Shown here piece by piece: positions 44,868-54,430 of a stretch of DNA of 64,000 nucleotides. The notes beneath the pieces are model-generated. The model searched no databases and was not told where the DNA came from. It saw only the letters and a program-made list of their open reading frames with translations. Position 1 is the stretch's first letter, and each line of letters opens with the position of its first letter. Both the position numbers and the translations under genes were made by a program. Origin of the DNA: Diacronema lutheri (Eukaryota; Haptophyta; Pavlovophyceae; Pavlovales; Pavlovaceae); NCBI GenBank assembly GCA_019448385.1, contig JAGTXO010000081.1, positions 1 through 64,000 on the forward strand. The letters run 5' to 3'.

Positions 44868-45919
44868 TCAGTTGTCCGCCGAGAAGCCGGCATCGCCGCC
44901 ACCCCCGTCGCCACCGTACCCGCCGCCGCCGCCATCGCCGCCGTACCCGCCGCCATACCCGCCGCCATACCCGCCAACGCGGGAATGATCGCCCGCGTCT
45001 GCCATTGCCTCGCCGACAAGCATCCCGCCAAGGAAGCCCGCGCCGCCCGCCGCGGCCACCGTGCCGCCTCCGTCTGCGCGCGAGCGCACGCGGGCGAGGG
45101 CGCACGCGTGGTGAGCGCGATGGGTTTGGCGGTCGCACTCCGTGCGCGGCACGGCAGCGCAGTGCGCGCACAGCCGCCCTGCGCCGGGTAGCCGGAGCCG
45201 TAGCCGGGCTGCCCGCCGTACGAGGCACCATACGGGGGCGGCGCGCCCGTGTGGCCCATCTGAACCATGTGCGGCGGTCGCTCTTGTGCCAGCATGCAGC
45301 AGCGGTAGATCGCGAACGCGATCAGGCCAAGCATCATCAGGCCTGCGGCGCGCGCGCGCGCGCGCGCGCGTGGCGTGGGCGGCCGGGCGGGGCGCACCGG
45401 CGCGCCGCGCGGAGCAGGGGGTTGAGCGCGGCAGCAGACGGCACGAGACGTGACGCAAGCGACGGAGGCCGACGCGCAATGTGGGCGGGGCGCGCCGCGG
45501 CGCGGCGGCGTACTGATCAGCCCGCCCACAATCTCGGAGCCTTGCGAACGGGGCCCGCTGCTGCCGCCATGCCGCGGCGCGCCGCCCGGTGCGCCGCCGT
45601 GGCCAGCGCAAATGCGGTCGAGATCGGCACGGGTGCGCGCCGAGCCGGCACGCGCGCACTGAAAGCCGACGTTGCACCGCACGCACATGGCCGTCGTGGG
45701 CGGCCAAGGGCAGCAGAACGCAGTGGAGCCCTCCGTGCCGCAGCACTGCCCCTTGTCGCCGTGGTAGGCGGCCGCGCACGAGCCGCCGCTCGTGCAGCAC
45801 TGTTGGCACGGCGTCAGGCCGGTGAAGCCATCCTGCAGCCGACGTTCGACCGGGTGAGGCGGCGGCGCCGCCGCCGCTGCGAGCGCAACCAGCCCGGCGA
45901 GAACACCCGCCCTCCACAT
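44868..45919 (-). CDS. Cys-rich single-pass membrane protein with Gly/Tyr-rich cytoplasmic tail, 3 exons
   Basis: Exons 45919-45514, 45342-45172, 45073-44868, both introns phase 1; 260 residues. The splice joins rebuild an uninterrupted membrane segment (IVGGLISLMMLGLIAFAIYR) and the tail GYPAQGGYGGGTVAAAGG. Order: signal peptide (WRAGVLAGLVALAAAAA), a compact ectodomain with about ten Cys (CQQCC, GQCCG, FCCPWP, CVRCNVGFQC), the membrane segment near residues 130-151 followed by Cys-Cys, then a Pro/Tyr tail (PPPYGASYGGQPGYG) and C-terminal GGYGGG repeats. The layout recalls shisa-like adaptors, whose PPxY tails recruit WW-domain proteins, but I cannot assign a family. It starts 114 bp from a second Cys-rich membrane protein on the other strand. 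Confidence 0.75.
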
Positions 45920-46033
45920 GGCTGTGGTGGGCAACACTCGAGACAAGGACGAGACCGGCCCTATAGCTTCAAGCGCAAAGCTTTTGTTGATGAGAATCAC
46001 TGACGCCTTCCCTCCCCAAAAAGTGGTCTTCAA

Positions 46034-47207
46034 ATGAGCCGTTTCAAACGGAGGGCGGTTTGCTTGACGCCCAGCCCGGACGGGCGCTCGTCGGCCATGC
46101 CAGCGGACGTGCGCAGTCGCTGGCGAGTCGCCTTGTGCGGCGGGGCTGCAATCTTCGTGACTATTGGCGCGGTGTGCCTCCTCGTCGACGGGCCGAGCGT
46201 CGCGCTTCCGGCTTTCAGCTCGTACGAAAAGGCGCGCGACTCTGCACAGTGCCAGGCGTGCTTGGGACGAATCCAAAACCTGCACGACACGGAGCGCGAC
46301 GCGCTCTCGGCGGAGGTGGGAACGTGCAAACGCATCGAGAAAAACTGCGAGGACCGATGCCCCGTCGATTCGAAGGAGTGCGAGCAAAAGTGCGCGCGTG
46401 CGAGCCGCTTGACGCGCCGCGTGCGAGCGCCGAGCAGCACGTGCGGCGCCTCGCGCTCAGCACACTTCGCGCCGTTCGCTCGCACACTTCGCGCTGGCGT
46501 CGGCCGCCTGATCCGCTCTGCGCCGCCCCGCTCCACTGCGCCAGTTGCAAGCTTGATCAGTACAAGTGCACGCACGACGCTGCCGACCATCACAGCGAGC
46601 ACCTCGGGATGAGCGGCCGCGCGGCCGACCGGCACGAGTGCCACCAGCCGTGCAGTGGGATCTCAAACGAGTGCCAGGCATGCATTGATGACATGCACGC
46701 GCAGCGCACCGCGAATCGCGCCGCGCTCGAAGCTGACACGGCCAAGTGCGAGGCGCAGCTCGAGGGGTGCTATTCGGCGTGCGAGAAGAACGACAAGCGA
46801 TGCAAGCTCGCGTGCGCGCGCCCGTGCCACCCGACGTTCGCGCGATGATGGCGTCGGACGCACTCACGCACCCGCGTGCATCTGGCACGTTGTCCGCGCT
46901 CCGCACACCCGCGCCCGTCGGTCGCATCGCCATTCCGCTGCGCCTCATCTGCGCATCCACGCCCTCCCTCCGCGCCCTCCCTCCGCGCCCGTGCCTCGCG
47001 CGCGCACCCGTCTTTGCGTGCCGTGCTTGCCCTCCTCGCCGCCCGCCACTGCGTGCCCCGCGCAACAGCTGCAACGGCGAGAGCCACAAATGCCGCGAGG
47101 CGGCCAAGGTGGCTGACCGGGGCCATTTGGGGATCAAGGCGATGGTCGATGATCACCACCACTGCAAGGCGGTGTGCGAGGTGTCAAGGAGCGGGCTGCG
47201 CCTGTGA
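46034..47207 (+). CDS. Type II membrane protein with duplicated Cys-rich module, 3 exons
   Basis: Exons 46034-46389, 46545-46811, 47069-47207, both introns phase 2; 253 residues. One membrane segment near residues 31-51 (VALCGGAAIFVTIGAVCLLV) leaves a short cytoplasmic N terminus and a lumenal or extracellular Cys-rich part. Two tandem modules align: each begins CQAC, has an Ala/Leu helix with AL-A-E-x4-C, then a C-x3-C, C-x3-C series, and each is cut by a phase-2 intron at the same place. The third exon adds a half module with His-rich VDDHHHCKAVC. No known family recognised. The even Cys pairs suggest disulfide helical hairpins. Divergent from the Cys-rich protein to its left. Confidence 0.7.
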
Positions 47208-47575
47208 GCCCACGGCAGCGCCGCGCGGCCGTGGGCTGGGGCTCGCACGCCTCGTGGCCGTGCGCGGCGCGGGACGGGTGAGAGGCAGGACGACACACGG
47301 CCACGTGTGCCGTTGTGCCGTCCTGTGTGCCGTCCGCAAACTACCGCGCACGGAAGTTTGCGGACAGAGCCGTTGTGGCCTCGCTGGCGTCCACACTGAG
47401 TGTCGGCTTGCAATCGTCATGGCCTGGGCTGTGAACGCGCAGCCGCGGCGACCGGCTCGGGTTTTAGTCGCCAGTCAAACACGCCAACCGACTGACGGGC
47501 TGTGGTGTCGATTTTCCCTCGACGCTAGGCCACGAGGGCGGCCGGAAGCGAGTCGTCGGAGGCGCGGCGCGCGCG
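47208..47575. other. Intergenic region with two hairpins
   Basis: A 9-bp stem overlaps the preceding stop codon (AGCCCACGG 47207-47215 with CCGTGGGCT 47229-47237). A perfect 11-bp stem GTCCGCAAACT (47332-47342) pairs with AGTTTGCGGAC (47355-47365). Between them is a GTGCCGT-rich stretch. No gene seen. The hairpins may end the left transcript or lie in the SDA1 promoter. Confidence 0.5.
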
Positions 47576-50325
47576 ATGCCCGCAGTGGGCAGCCACGCCG
47601 ACCTGAGCAAGTGGCCGCTGCTTCAGGGCAAGATCAAGCGCGACCCCGGAGGCTACGTGGACGAGTTTGAACGCGCGCTCCGCCACTTCCGCTCGTCGCT
47701 CGATCTCTTCCGGCTCAAGCCGTCGGCCGACGATCGCGAGCTGCCCGCGCTGCTCTCGTTCGTCTCGAACGTCGCGCCGTGCTACGCGAAGCGCGAGGAC
47801 GTGTGCGCACTCGCTCCCGAGCTGATGGGCGTGCTCGAGACGCACGCCGACGCGCTCACGCCCGCCATCCGGATGAGCCTCGTGCAGGCGCTCATCTTGC
47901 TGCGCAACCGCGGCCTCGCGCAGCACGTCGCGGTGCTCTCGCTCTTCTTCAAGCTCTTCCGCACGCATGACCGGCCGCTGCGCCGGTACCTGCACGAGCA
48001 TATCGTTGGCGAGATCAAGAGCGTCAACATCAAGCGCAAGGATCACGCGCTCAACCGCTCGCTCCAAAACTGCATGTACGCGATGCTCGCAGATGACAAC
48101 GTGCTCGCCGCACGCCATTCGCTCGACGTGATTGTCGAGCTGTACCGGCGGCAGGTGTGGAACGACGCAAAGACGGTCAACGTGATCGCCACCGGCGCAT
48201 TCCACAAGTCGGGCCACATGGTCGCCGTCTCCCTCCGCTTCCTGCTCGGGCGCGACGTCGACGACGGCGACGGCGGCGACTCGTCCGACGACGACGGCGA
48301 CGGTGCGCGCGCCGACCCGGAGGAGCGGCGCGCGCGCGTGCGCGCGTTCGCGGACGCAAAGAAGCTGGCGACCAACTCGCAGCTCGGCCGCGTGGGCAAG
48401 AAGAAGCGCAAGCTCGAGCGCGCGCAAAAGGCGCTGCACAAGGCGCCCGGCTCCAGCGCGCGCGCGCGCGCGCGGCAGTCGCAGTTTGCGCCCGTCGCGC
48501 TGCTCAACGACCCACAGGGCTTCGCCGAGCGGCTGCTGCAGCAGCTGCGCTCGTCGTCTGCCAAGTTTGAGCTGCGCCTGCTCATGATGGCGTTGCTCTC
48601 GCAGCTGGTCGCATCGCACGAGTTGCTCTTGCTCAACTACTACGCCTTCCTCACAAAGTACGTCCAGCCGCACCAGCCGCACGTCTCGCACATACTCGCC
48701 TACGCCGCGCAGGCATGCCACGAGCTCGTGCCGCCCGACGCGCTCGAGCCGATGGTGCGTGCAATCGTCTCGCACTTCGTCTCAGACCGTTCGCGCCCGG
48801 AGGTGATCGCCATCGGGCTAAACACGCTTCGCGAGATCTCCGCGCGCGTGCCCGCCGCGCTCGACGAGACGCTGCTGCATGACCTGGTGCAGTACCGCAA
48901 GGACCGCGACAAGGCGAGGCGGACGCGCGCGCGCGTGCCGCCGCCGCACCCGCGCGCAATGCCGCGCGCAGTGCCATGCGCAATGCCGCGCGCAGTGCCA
49001 TGCGCAATGCCGCGCGCAGTGCCATGCGCAGTGCCGCGCGCAATGCCGCGCTCTCCCCGCCGCTCTCTGCCCACGCGCCACCATCTCCCCGTCGCTCTCC
49101 GCCCCGCGCCGCCCGCAGAATGTGGTCGCCGCCGCCCGCTCGCTCGTCGCCGTCTACCGCGCCAAGCACCCAGAGCTGCTGCACCGGCGGGACAGGGGCA
49201 AGGCGGTGTCGCAGCAGCTGCACGCAGGCCTTGCCCAAAACCTCCGCCCGGGTGTCTACGGCGCCGCGCGCGTCGCGACCGGCGTGGCAGGTCAGCGCGC
49301 GGCGGCGGAGCCGCGCACGCGCGCGCTCGCGCGCCCGAGCGCAACGCGCGCTCGAAGGCGCATAGCAACGCGCTTGCGGCAAAGGCACGCACGCCGCTTT
49401 TCAAAGGCACGCACGCCGCTTTTCAAAGGCACGCACGCCGCTTTTCTTGGGCCGACGTCTGATCCGCGCTCTCCCCGCCCTCCGTGCGCCAGGCGTCGAG
49501 CTGCTCGAGGACGACGAGGCGCGTGTCGCGCGCGGCGAGCCGAGCCGCGCGGACGCGTCGGACGGCAGCGGCAGCGACGACGCGCGGGATGAGCTCGGAT
49601 CTGACGAGGATGAGCTGGGATCTGACGTGGGCGACGAGGATATCGACCGCGCGCTCGACGGGCTGGACGGCGGCGAGGAGGAGGGGGAGACGGACGACGC
49701 GGAGGAGGAGGAGGGGGACGAGGAGGAGGAGGGCGACGAGGAGGAGGAGGGGACGCTGGCCGAGGGCGGGGCCGCACTCGATCACACGCAGCAGCGCGAG
49801 GCCGCGCCGAACGAGGCCGCGCCCGACGATGCGCCGCCGATCGCAGACGGCGCGCGCAAGCGGCTCGACGTGAGCCGGCTGCTCACCGATGAGGACTTTT
49901 CGCGCCTGCGCAGGCTGCGCGAGGCGCACGCGGCCGCGCAGCTCGAGCGCGGGCGCAAGCGCAAGGGCGCGCCCGCCGACGACCCGTCGAGCGGCGCGCC
50001 TCTGCCTCGCGCGGGCGTGGTGCACGATCAGGCGATTGACCCGCTCGACATTGAGGGCGTCATCTCGCGCAAGCGCGCGGACAAGGCGGAGCGCATGGCG
50101 AGCATTCTCGATGGACGCACAGATCGCGGGCAGTTTGGGCACAAGCGCAAGAAGAGCGAGACGGGCGGCTTGACCAACCGCGAGAAGGCGGCGACCAAGA
50201 ACTTCATGATGCACCGGCACAAGGCGGCAATCCGCGGCAAGGTGCTGCGCAAAGAGAGCGACAAGCAGAGGCTCGCACGCAAGGCGGGCAAGTACAACAA
50301 GAACAAAAAGTGCGGCCGGCGCTGA
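47576..50325 (+). CDS. SDA1: SDA1 homolog, ribosomal 60S maturation factor, 3 exons
   Basis: Nucleolar protein needed for 60S subunit maturation and export. Exons 47576-48913, 49119-49290, 49493-50325; phases 0 and 1; 780 residues. Conserved blocks: LQGKIKRDPGGYVDEF near the start, LHEHIVGEIKSVNIKRK, LNRSLQNCMYAMLADD, LNYYAFLTKYVQPHQP, AIGLNTLREISARVP, YRKDRDK joined to NVVAAARSLVAVYR, and the C-terminal SETGGLTNREKAATKNF and KAIRGK-like basic end. A long Glu/Asp tract (about 49560-49760) precedes the basic tail. Intron 1 must start GC to give the conserved join; both introns contain short tandem repeats. Confidence 0.94.
48953..49050 (+). repeat. 24-bp tandem repeat in SDA1 intron 1
   Basis: About four copies of a unit containing GCGCAATGCCGCGCGCAGTG. 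It stays open in frame (AMPRAVPC), but SDA1 conservation places it in the intron. Confidence 0.85.
49381..49446 (+). repeat. 22-bp tandem repeat, three perfect copies, in SDA1 intron 2
   Basis: Copies at 49381-49402, 49403-49424 and 49425-49446, each with core AAAGGCACGCACGCCGC followed by TTTTC. Confidence 0.95.
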
Positions 50326-50403
50326 TGAGATCAAGCGCGGCCCGGGGCCCGGAGCCGGTGCGGCGTGCGTCACGGATCCCCAACGGACGCTCAGGCGACC
50401 TTT

Positions 50404-51924
50404 TCAATTTGAGCGCAGTCTGCGCCGCCGCACCTCGAGCTCGAAACGTCTGCGCAGCGTCTCGAGGATGGCGTGGTCGCCGGCCGTCGCGCTCCGCGTG
50501 CCAAACCACCTGCGGAAGACGCGCTGCCCCTCGCGCTGCATGCGCGCCATGCGCGGCCTGTCCGCAGCCGCCGCCTCGAGGAGCGGGAGGAGCGTGCGCT
50601 CAAAGGAGACGTCTATGGGCACGTTGAGTGAGAGGGCACTCCAGTCAATCAGCTCGTCATACGGCAGCAGCGCGTCGTCGAAACCGTAGAAGACGGGGAT
50701 CGAGCCGCGGCCGAGCACCTCCGCCAGCCTGTACGACGCGGGCTGCCTGCCGGGCATGACGAGCGCGAACGTGGTGTTCATCAGCCTGCGGTACTCGTAG
50801 CCCTCGTAGAAGACCTTGAGCCGCTGGCAGCAGTCGGCGTGGAGCGGAGACAGGCGGCGCTCCTTGGACATGGCGTACGGCCTGCGCAGCGACGTCGAGA
50901 CCATGCACTGCATCGGGTGCGGGAACGTTGCGAGCACCACGCGCCGCGCGAGGTCGTGGTGCATGCCCGCGCGCACGCGCGAGATGTGCGAGTGGGTGCC
51001 TTTGAAGGTGAGCAGGTAGCGCCGCGCCCAGGGCGGGGTGGCGGCGAGGCGGAGGTCGGAGGGGGAGAGCGGCATCCTCGGGTGCAGCCCGAGCGCGATG
51101 TCTAGCCCGTGCACCCACCGCTCGGCCGTCGCGTGCCCCTGCGCAATCGCCGCGCGTCCGAGCCACTGCGCGCGCTCGGCCGCGTCGATGCCGCGGTCCC
51201 AGTGGTCGATGAAGACGTGGTTGATGCCGTTGCCGCGCCAGTAGGGGAGGGTGGAGGCGTGCGGCAGATTGCGGCACCGCTGCCCCACCTCGAACCAGAA
51301 GGCACACGCGCGCTTCGGCTCGTGCGTCACGTGCCGCGCGATCTGCGCGTGCGACAGGTTCGTCGTCTGCAGGCAGCTGAGCAGCGGGTGGTTGGCGAGG
51401 TCGGCGCGCGTGTACTGGTACACCTTGAAGGGCAGCGCGCAAGCCGCGTGGTCCATGCAGCTCCACCTGTCGCACCACGGCCGTGCCGGCGCGAGCGGCG
51501 GCCTGCCCTCGCGCGCCGTGCGCGCCGCTCGCAGAAAGTCCGCCTCGCGGAAGTCCTTAATCGCGTCCATGCACTCCGCGTAGCCGGCGCACGTGCCGAG
51601 CACCTGCCGGTGGCCGCACTGAGGCACGAAGCTCGATTGGTTGGGCCAAGGGCCGCGCGGGTGCGCGCGCGGCGCCGGAGGCGGCGCGGCCGCGCCGCGC
51701 GCTGGCCGCAGCGCGGCGAGCAACGGCCGAGCGCCAAAGCCCTCCGCCACGCCGAGCGCGAGCACACACAGCGCCACGAGGACGCCGCGCCAGAGCAGGC
51801 GCGCGTGCGCATGCGGCTCGACTTCGCCCGCCCGCGGCAGCGTGCCGTTGTGCGCCGCCGCGTCCGGCTTGGACGCGATCAGCTCCTCCCCTTCATCGGC
51901 GTCCTCCGCGTCGTCTGCCGCCAT
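50404..51924 (-). CDS. GT47 exostosin-like glycosyltransferase, type II membrane
   Basis: Golgi glycosyltransferase of the exostosin (GT47) family, which builds glycans or cell-wall polysaccharides. Single exon, 506 residues. ATG 51924 is the only Met before the membrane anchor; the frame stays open upstream but without ATG. An acidic cytoplasmic N terminus precedes a membrane segment at about residues 43-62 (LLWRGVLVALCVLALGVAEG). The lumenal part has a Cys-rich stem (PQCGHRQVLGTC, CDRWSCMDHAACALPFKVYQ), the exostosin start FKVYQY, central RRYLLTFKGTHSH and the C-terminal hallmark TTFALVMPGRQPASYRLAEV then GRGSIPVFYGFDDALLPY. Its start codon lies 12 bp from the start codon of the divergent small gene. 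Confidence 0.9.
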   Translation of the reverse strand: MAADDAEDADEGEELIASKPDAAAHNGTLPRAGEVEPHAHARLLWRGVLVALCVLALGVAEGFGARPLLAALRPARGAAAPPPAPRAHPRGPWPNQSSFVPQCGHRQVLGTCAGYAECMDAIKDFREADFLRAARTAREGRPPLAPARPWCDRWSCMDHAACALPFKVYQYTRADLANHPLLSCLQTTNLSHAQIARHVTHEPKRACAFWFEVGQRCRNLPHASTLPYWRGNGINHVFIDHWDRGIDAAERAQWLGRAAIAQGHATAERWVHGLDIALGLHPRMPLSPSDLRLAATPPWARRYLLTFKGTHSHISRVRAGMHHDLARRVVLATFPHPMQCMVSTSLRRPYAMSKERRLSPLHADCCQRLKVFYEGYEYRRLMNTTFALVMPGRQPASYRLAEVLGRGSIPVFYGFDDALLPYDELIDWSALSLNVPIDVSFERTLLPLLEAAAADRPRMARMQREGQRVFRRWFGTRSATAGDHAILETLRRRFELEVRRRRLRSN

Positions 51925-51936
51925 CGTTGTGCGACG

Positions 51937-52230
51937 ATGGTGGAGCCTCCAGCGCCGTTGGGCCCAAAGCCCGTCTACTTTTGGGACGGGGGCCGGCGTT
52001 TCCTCGACGTGTGGGCGATGGACGGGCGACCATTCTGGGCCGAGCGCACCCTGCACCGGGTGAACGCGGTGAAGTGGCTTGCGACGTATGCCACGTGCGC
52101 CTTCCTCGTCTTTGCGCAAGACTGGGGCGACGGCGACCACGTGTTCACGGTTCCGCAGCAGTGGGCGAGCAAGCAATGCGAGCGCTTTTGGGCCGTGCCC
52201 GAGCCACGCGAGGCGGAGCCGTCTGCCTGA
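51937..52230 (+). CDS. Small conserved-looking protein, 97 residues
   Basis: Single exon, ATG 51937, TGA 52228-52230. The composition is protein-like and rich in aromatics (KPVYFWDGGRRFLDVW, MDGRPFWAERTLHRVN), with one moderately hydrophobic stretch (VKWLATYATCAFLVFAQDW) and a charged tail. Size and pattern resemble accessory subunits of inner-membrane respiratory complexes, but I recognise no family. Shares a minimal divergent promoter with the GT47 gene. Confidence 0.6.
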   Translation: MVEPPAPLGPKPVYFWDGGRRFLDVWAMDGRPFWAERTLHRVNAVKWLATYATCAFLVFAQDWGDGDHVFTVPQQWASKQCERFWAVPEPREAEPSA

Positions 52231-52665
52231 TGGCCGCCCTACTTGCTGCGGGGGCGGATCGCGCCAAGCGTATTAGGGGGCGCGCCCGTGCCGGCCTGCC
52301 ACGCCGCGCGGCAGGCGCGGCAGCACGGCGGGCATCGGACGCACCTCGCGCCGCAAGACGTCCGGTGCTGCAGCATGCAGCACGCCGAGCAGGCCGCGGC
52401 CTTGCAGTCTGCGGAGGCGAGTGTCCTGTATCCTGTGTCTGCCAAGCGCAGACGACACTGACACTGAGTCGGCGGCAAATGGCAACGCCACAGCCGAGCG
52501 GAGAGGGTCGGGTTGGATGCACACGGCCCCCTTGTGCTCCTCGCAGTTCATCCCGGGATCTGCGGGGTTCCCCGCCCCGCGGTGTTGCTCGCGGTGCTGG
52601 GCGGTGTTGCTCGCGGCTCTGTGAGTGACGCAGACACCCTCTCGGACATTCCATTCCACGGCACG
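52231..52665. other. Intergenic region, possible Cys-rich reading frame on minus strand
   Basis: 435 bp without a firm gene. On the minus strand, 52239-52400 reads a Cys-dense string (ACSACCMLQHRTSCGARC, then CVRCPPCCRAC), with no start or splice join I could support. Near 52581 the 16-bp unit GCGGTGTTGCTCGCGG occurs twice within 29 bp. Confidence 0.35.
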
Positions 52666-53616
52666 ATGGCGCGATTTGTCATCGCGCTCGCCCTGTGCGC
52701 GGTGCCGGCGGTGCACACCGTGGTGCTAGGCGGAGCGCGCGCGCGTCTGGCGCGCTCGGCCATGGTGCGCCGGCTACCGCGCCCGGTCTCGCCGCCCCTC
52801 CTCGTGCGCGCCTCATCCACCGGCCCGGACGAGCTCGACGCCGCCGCGGACGCGGCGCTGATGGTCCGGCTGGAGGCGGAGGTGCAGGCGCTGACCGGCA
52901 GCGGGCTCGACGCGGTGCTCAACCCGATGAAGCTAGTCAACCTTGAGCGCGACCTGATCAAGCTGCGCGCCGAGCTCGAAACGCTCGACGCCTCCTCCGC
53001 CGAGGCATCGGCTGTGCGCGCCAAGATTGAGGACAAGGAGCGGAGCGCCGGCTTCGAGAAGCGCACCGTGATGAAGGGATGGCTGCGCGCGCTCTTCCGC
53101 GGGCAGGCATACCTTTCAATCCTCATCTCCGCGCTCGTCTCGTACGACGCGCTGCCCGGCGCCGGCCACCTCGACATTGGCGTGCGCGTGCTCGGCTTTT
53201 GGTCGTGGTGGCTTTTCACGATCCCCTCGCTCCGCTCGATCAAGCCGCTCAGCCCGCAGGAAAAGGGCGCGCTGAACTGGGCGTTCCTTGCCGTGCTCTT
53301 CGTCTCCCTCGCCGCGCCCGTCGCGACCAAGGAGCCGTCGCTCATCTGGTGGGCTGACGCGGGCGCGGTCGGGCTGTGCTATGCGTACTTTTTCACGGTG
53401 GGCAAGGAGGCCGACCCGGCGCTCGTGCGCGCAGACTCGGACGACGAGCAGAGCGGCGCGCAGCGAGCGCTCAAATTTGCGCTGCGTGCGATCGACTTTG
53501 GCTCAGGCGTTGAGCGCGGGCAGCGCTCGTCCGAGAAGACCGCGATCGAGCGGCAGCTCGAGGAATCGATTGCAGCACAGGCGCGCGCAAAGGCCGCGGC
53601 CGCAAAGGATGAGTGA
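52666..53616 (+). CDS. Plastid-targeted-type membrane protein of unknown function
   Basis: Single exon, 316 residues, ATG 52666. The first 20 residues are a signal peptide (FVIALALCAVPAVHTVV), followed by an Arg-rich region, typical of bipartite plastid targeting. A coiled segment (VNLERDLIKLRAELETLD) precedes three or four hydrophobic helices: YLSILISALVSYDALPG, VLGFWSWWLFTIPSLR, NWAFLAVLFVSLAAPVA and WWADAGAVGLCYAYFF. The C terminus is an amphipathic Ala/Lys helix. It looks like a conserved thylakoid or envelope protein, but I cannot name the family. Confidence 0.7.
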   Translation: MARFVIALALCAVPAVHTVVLGGARARLARSAMVRRLPRPVSPPLLVRASSTGPDELDAAADAALMVRLEAEVQALTGSGLDAVLNPMKLVNLERDLIKLRAELETLDASSAEASAVRAKIEDKERSAGFEKRTVMKGWLRALFRGQAYLSILISALVSYDALPGAGHLDIGVRVLGFWSWWLFTIPSLRSIKPLSPQEKGALNWAFLAVLFVSLAAPVATKEPSLIWWADAGAVGLCYAYFFTVGKEADPALVRADSDDEQSGAQRALKFALRAIDFGSGVERGQRSSEKTAIERQLEESIAAQARAKAAAAKDE

Positions 53617-54219
53617 CGTGCCAGTGACGTGCCGCTCGCCACTGGAGCGCCGCAGCGCGGTCCGCGCCGCAGCTGGTACTATATACGGCGCGGTCCGGGC
53701 TGGTCCGGCCAGTGTAAGGCTGAGAGTACGACCCGGGTCGTACAATCAAGGGTTAAAAGCCAGCGAATGAGCGCTCGAGGGGTCGGGGCGAGGCTTATGA
53801 CGAGCCTAGGACCGAGACACCCTCCTGACCGGCCGATTTGGAGTAGAATTCGGGGTCGAGCGGGCGCGGCGGACGGAGGGCCCGAGCCGGGCCGACGGAG
53901 GGTCCGACCCCGGAATGCGGGCGACCGGAAGGGCTTGGGTGATTTACGCCTAGTAGAATAGAATGGCGGATTCCGGGGGGGCTCGCAACTGGCATCGCGC
54001 AAGCTGAGGCCCCCTGACTGACCGGACCGCGCCGAGTGCGCGTGCACCCCGTGGAGGGCGCGGCCAGTCGGACACTCTTCGCGACTGAGCTCGCCGCGGC
54101 ATACCGTGCGCTGCGCCGGCGCGCTACTTGCCGTTGGCCGAGCTGCGGGTGTTGCGCACCGCCGTGTTGCGCAGCCAGCGGCTGGATGCGCCGGTGGCCG
54201 GAACCTTGGCGCGCTTTGG
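53617..54219. other. Intergenic, no gene seen
   Basis: Contains CTATATACGG near 53682 and the perfect 18-bp palindrome GTACGACCCGGGTCGTAC at 53726-53743. It is less GC-rich than the gene-dense part. Both strands carry open frames without protein-like composition. Confidence 0.5.
53726..53743. repeat. Perfect 18-bp palindrome
   Basis: GTACGACCCGGGTCGTAC, fully self-complementary. Could be a dimeric factor site. Confidence 0.85.
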
Positions 54220-54397
54220 CTAAGCGACCTCGGCCTGCACAGACTCGAACGCGTGCGTAAACTCGAGGCGTTGCAGGTGGCGAGCACGTGAGTTCGCGTA
54301 GGAGGTCTTGTACTCGGTGGCCTGACTGTCGACCGACGAGAGCTTGGGCGAGTTCGGCGGCACGTTGGCTCACTTGGGCTCGGTGCGCGGCTCTGCC

Positions 54398-54430
<33 letters not shown>

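Noticed and set aside
47207-47237. Rho-independent-like terminator after the Cys-module gene
   Set aside because: This is a nuclear eukaryotic gene; the hairpin has no T tract and was kept only as a repeat.
48953-49050. In-frame AMPRAVPC repeat as part of SDA1
   Set aside because: SDA1 conservation needs the flanking exons joined directly, so the repeat is intronic.
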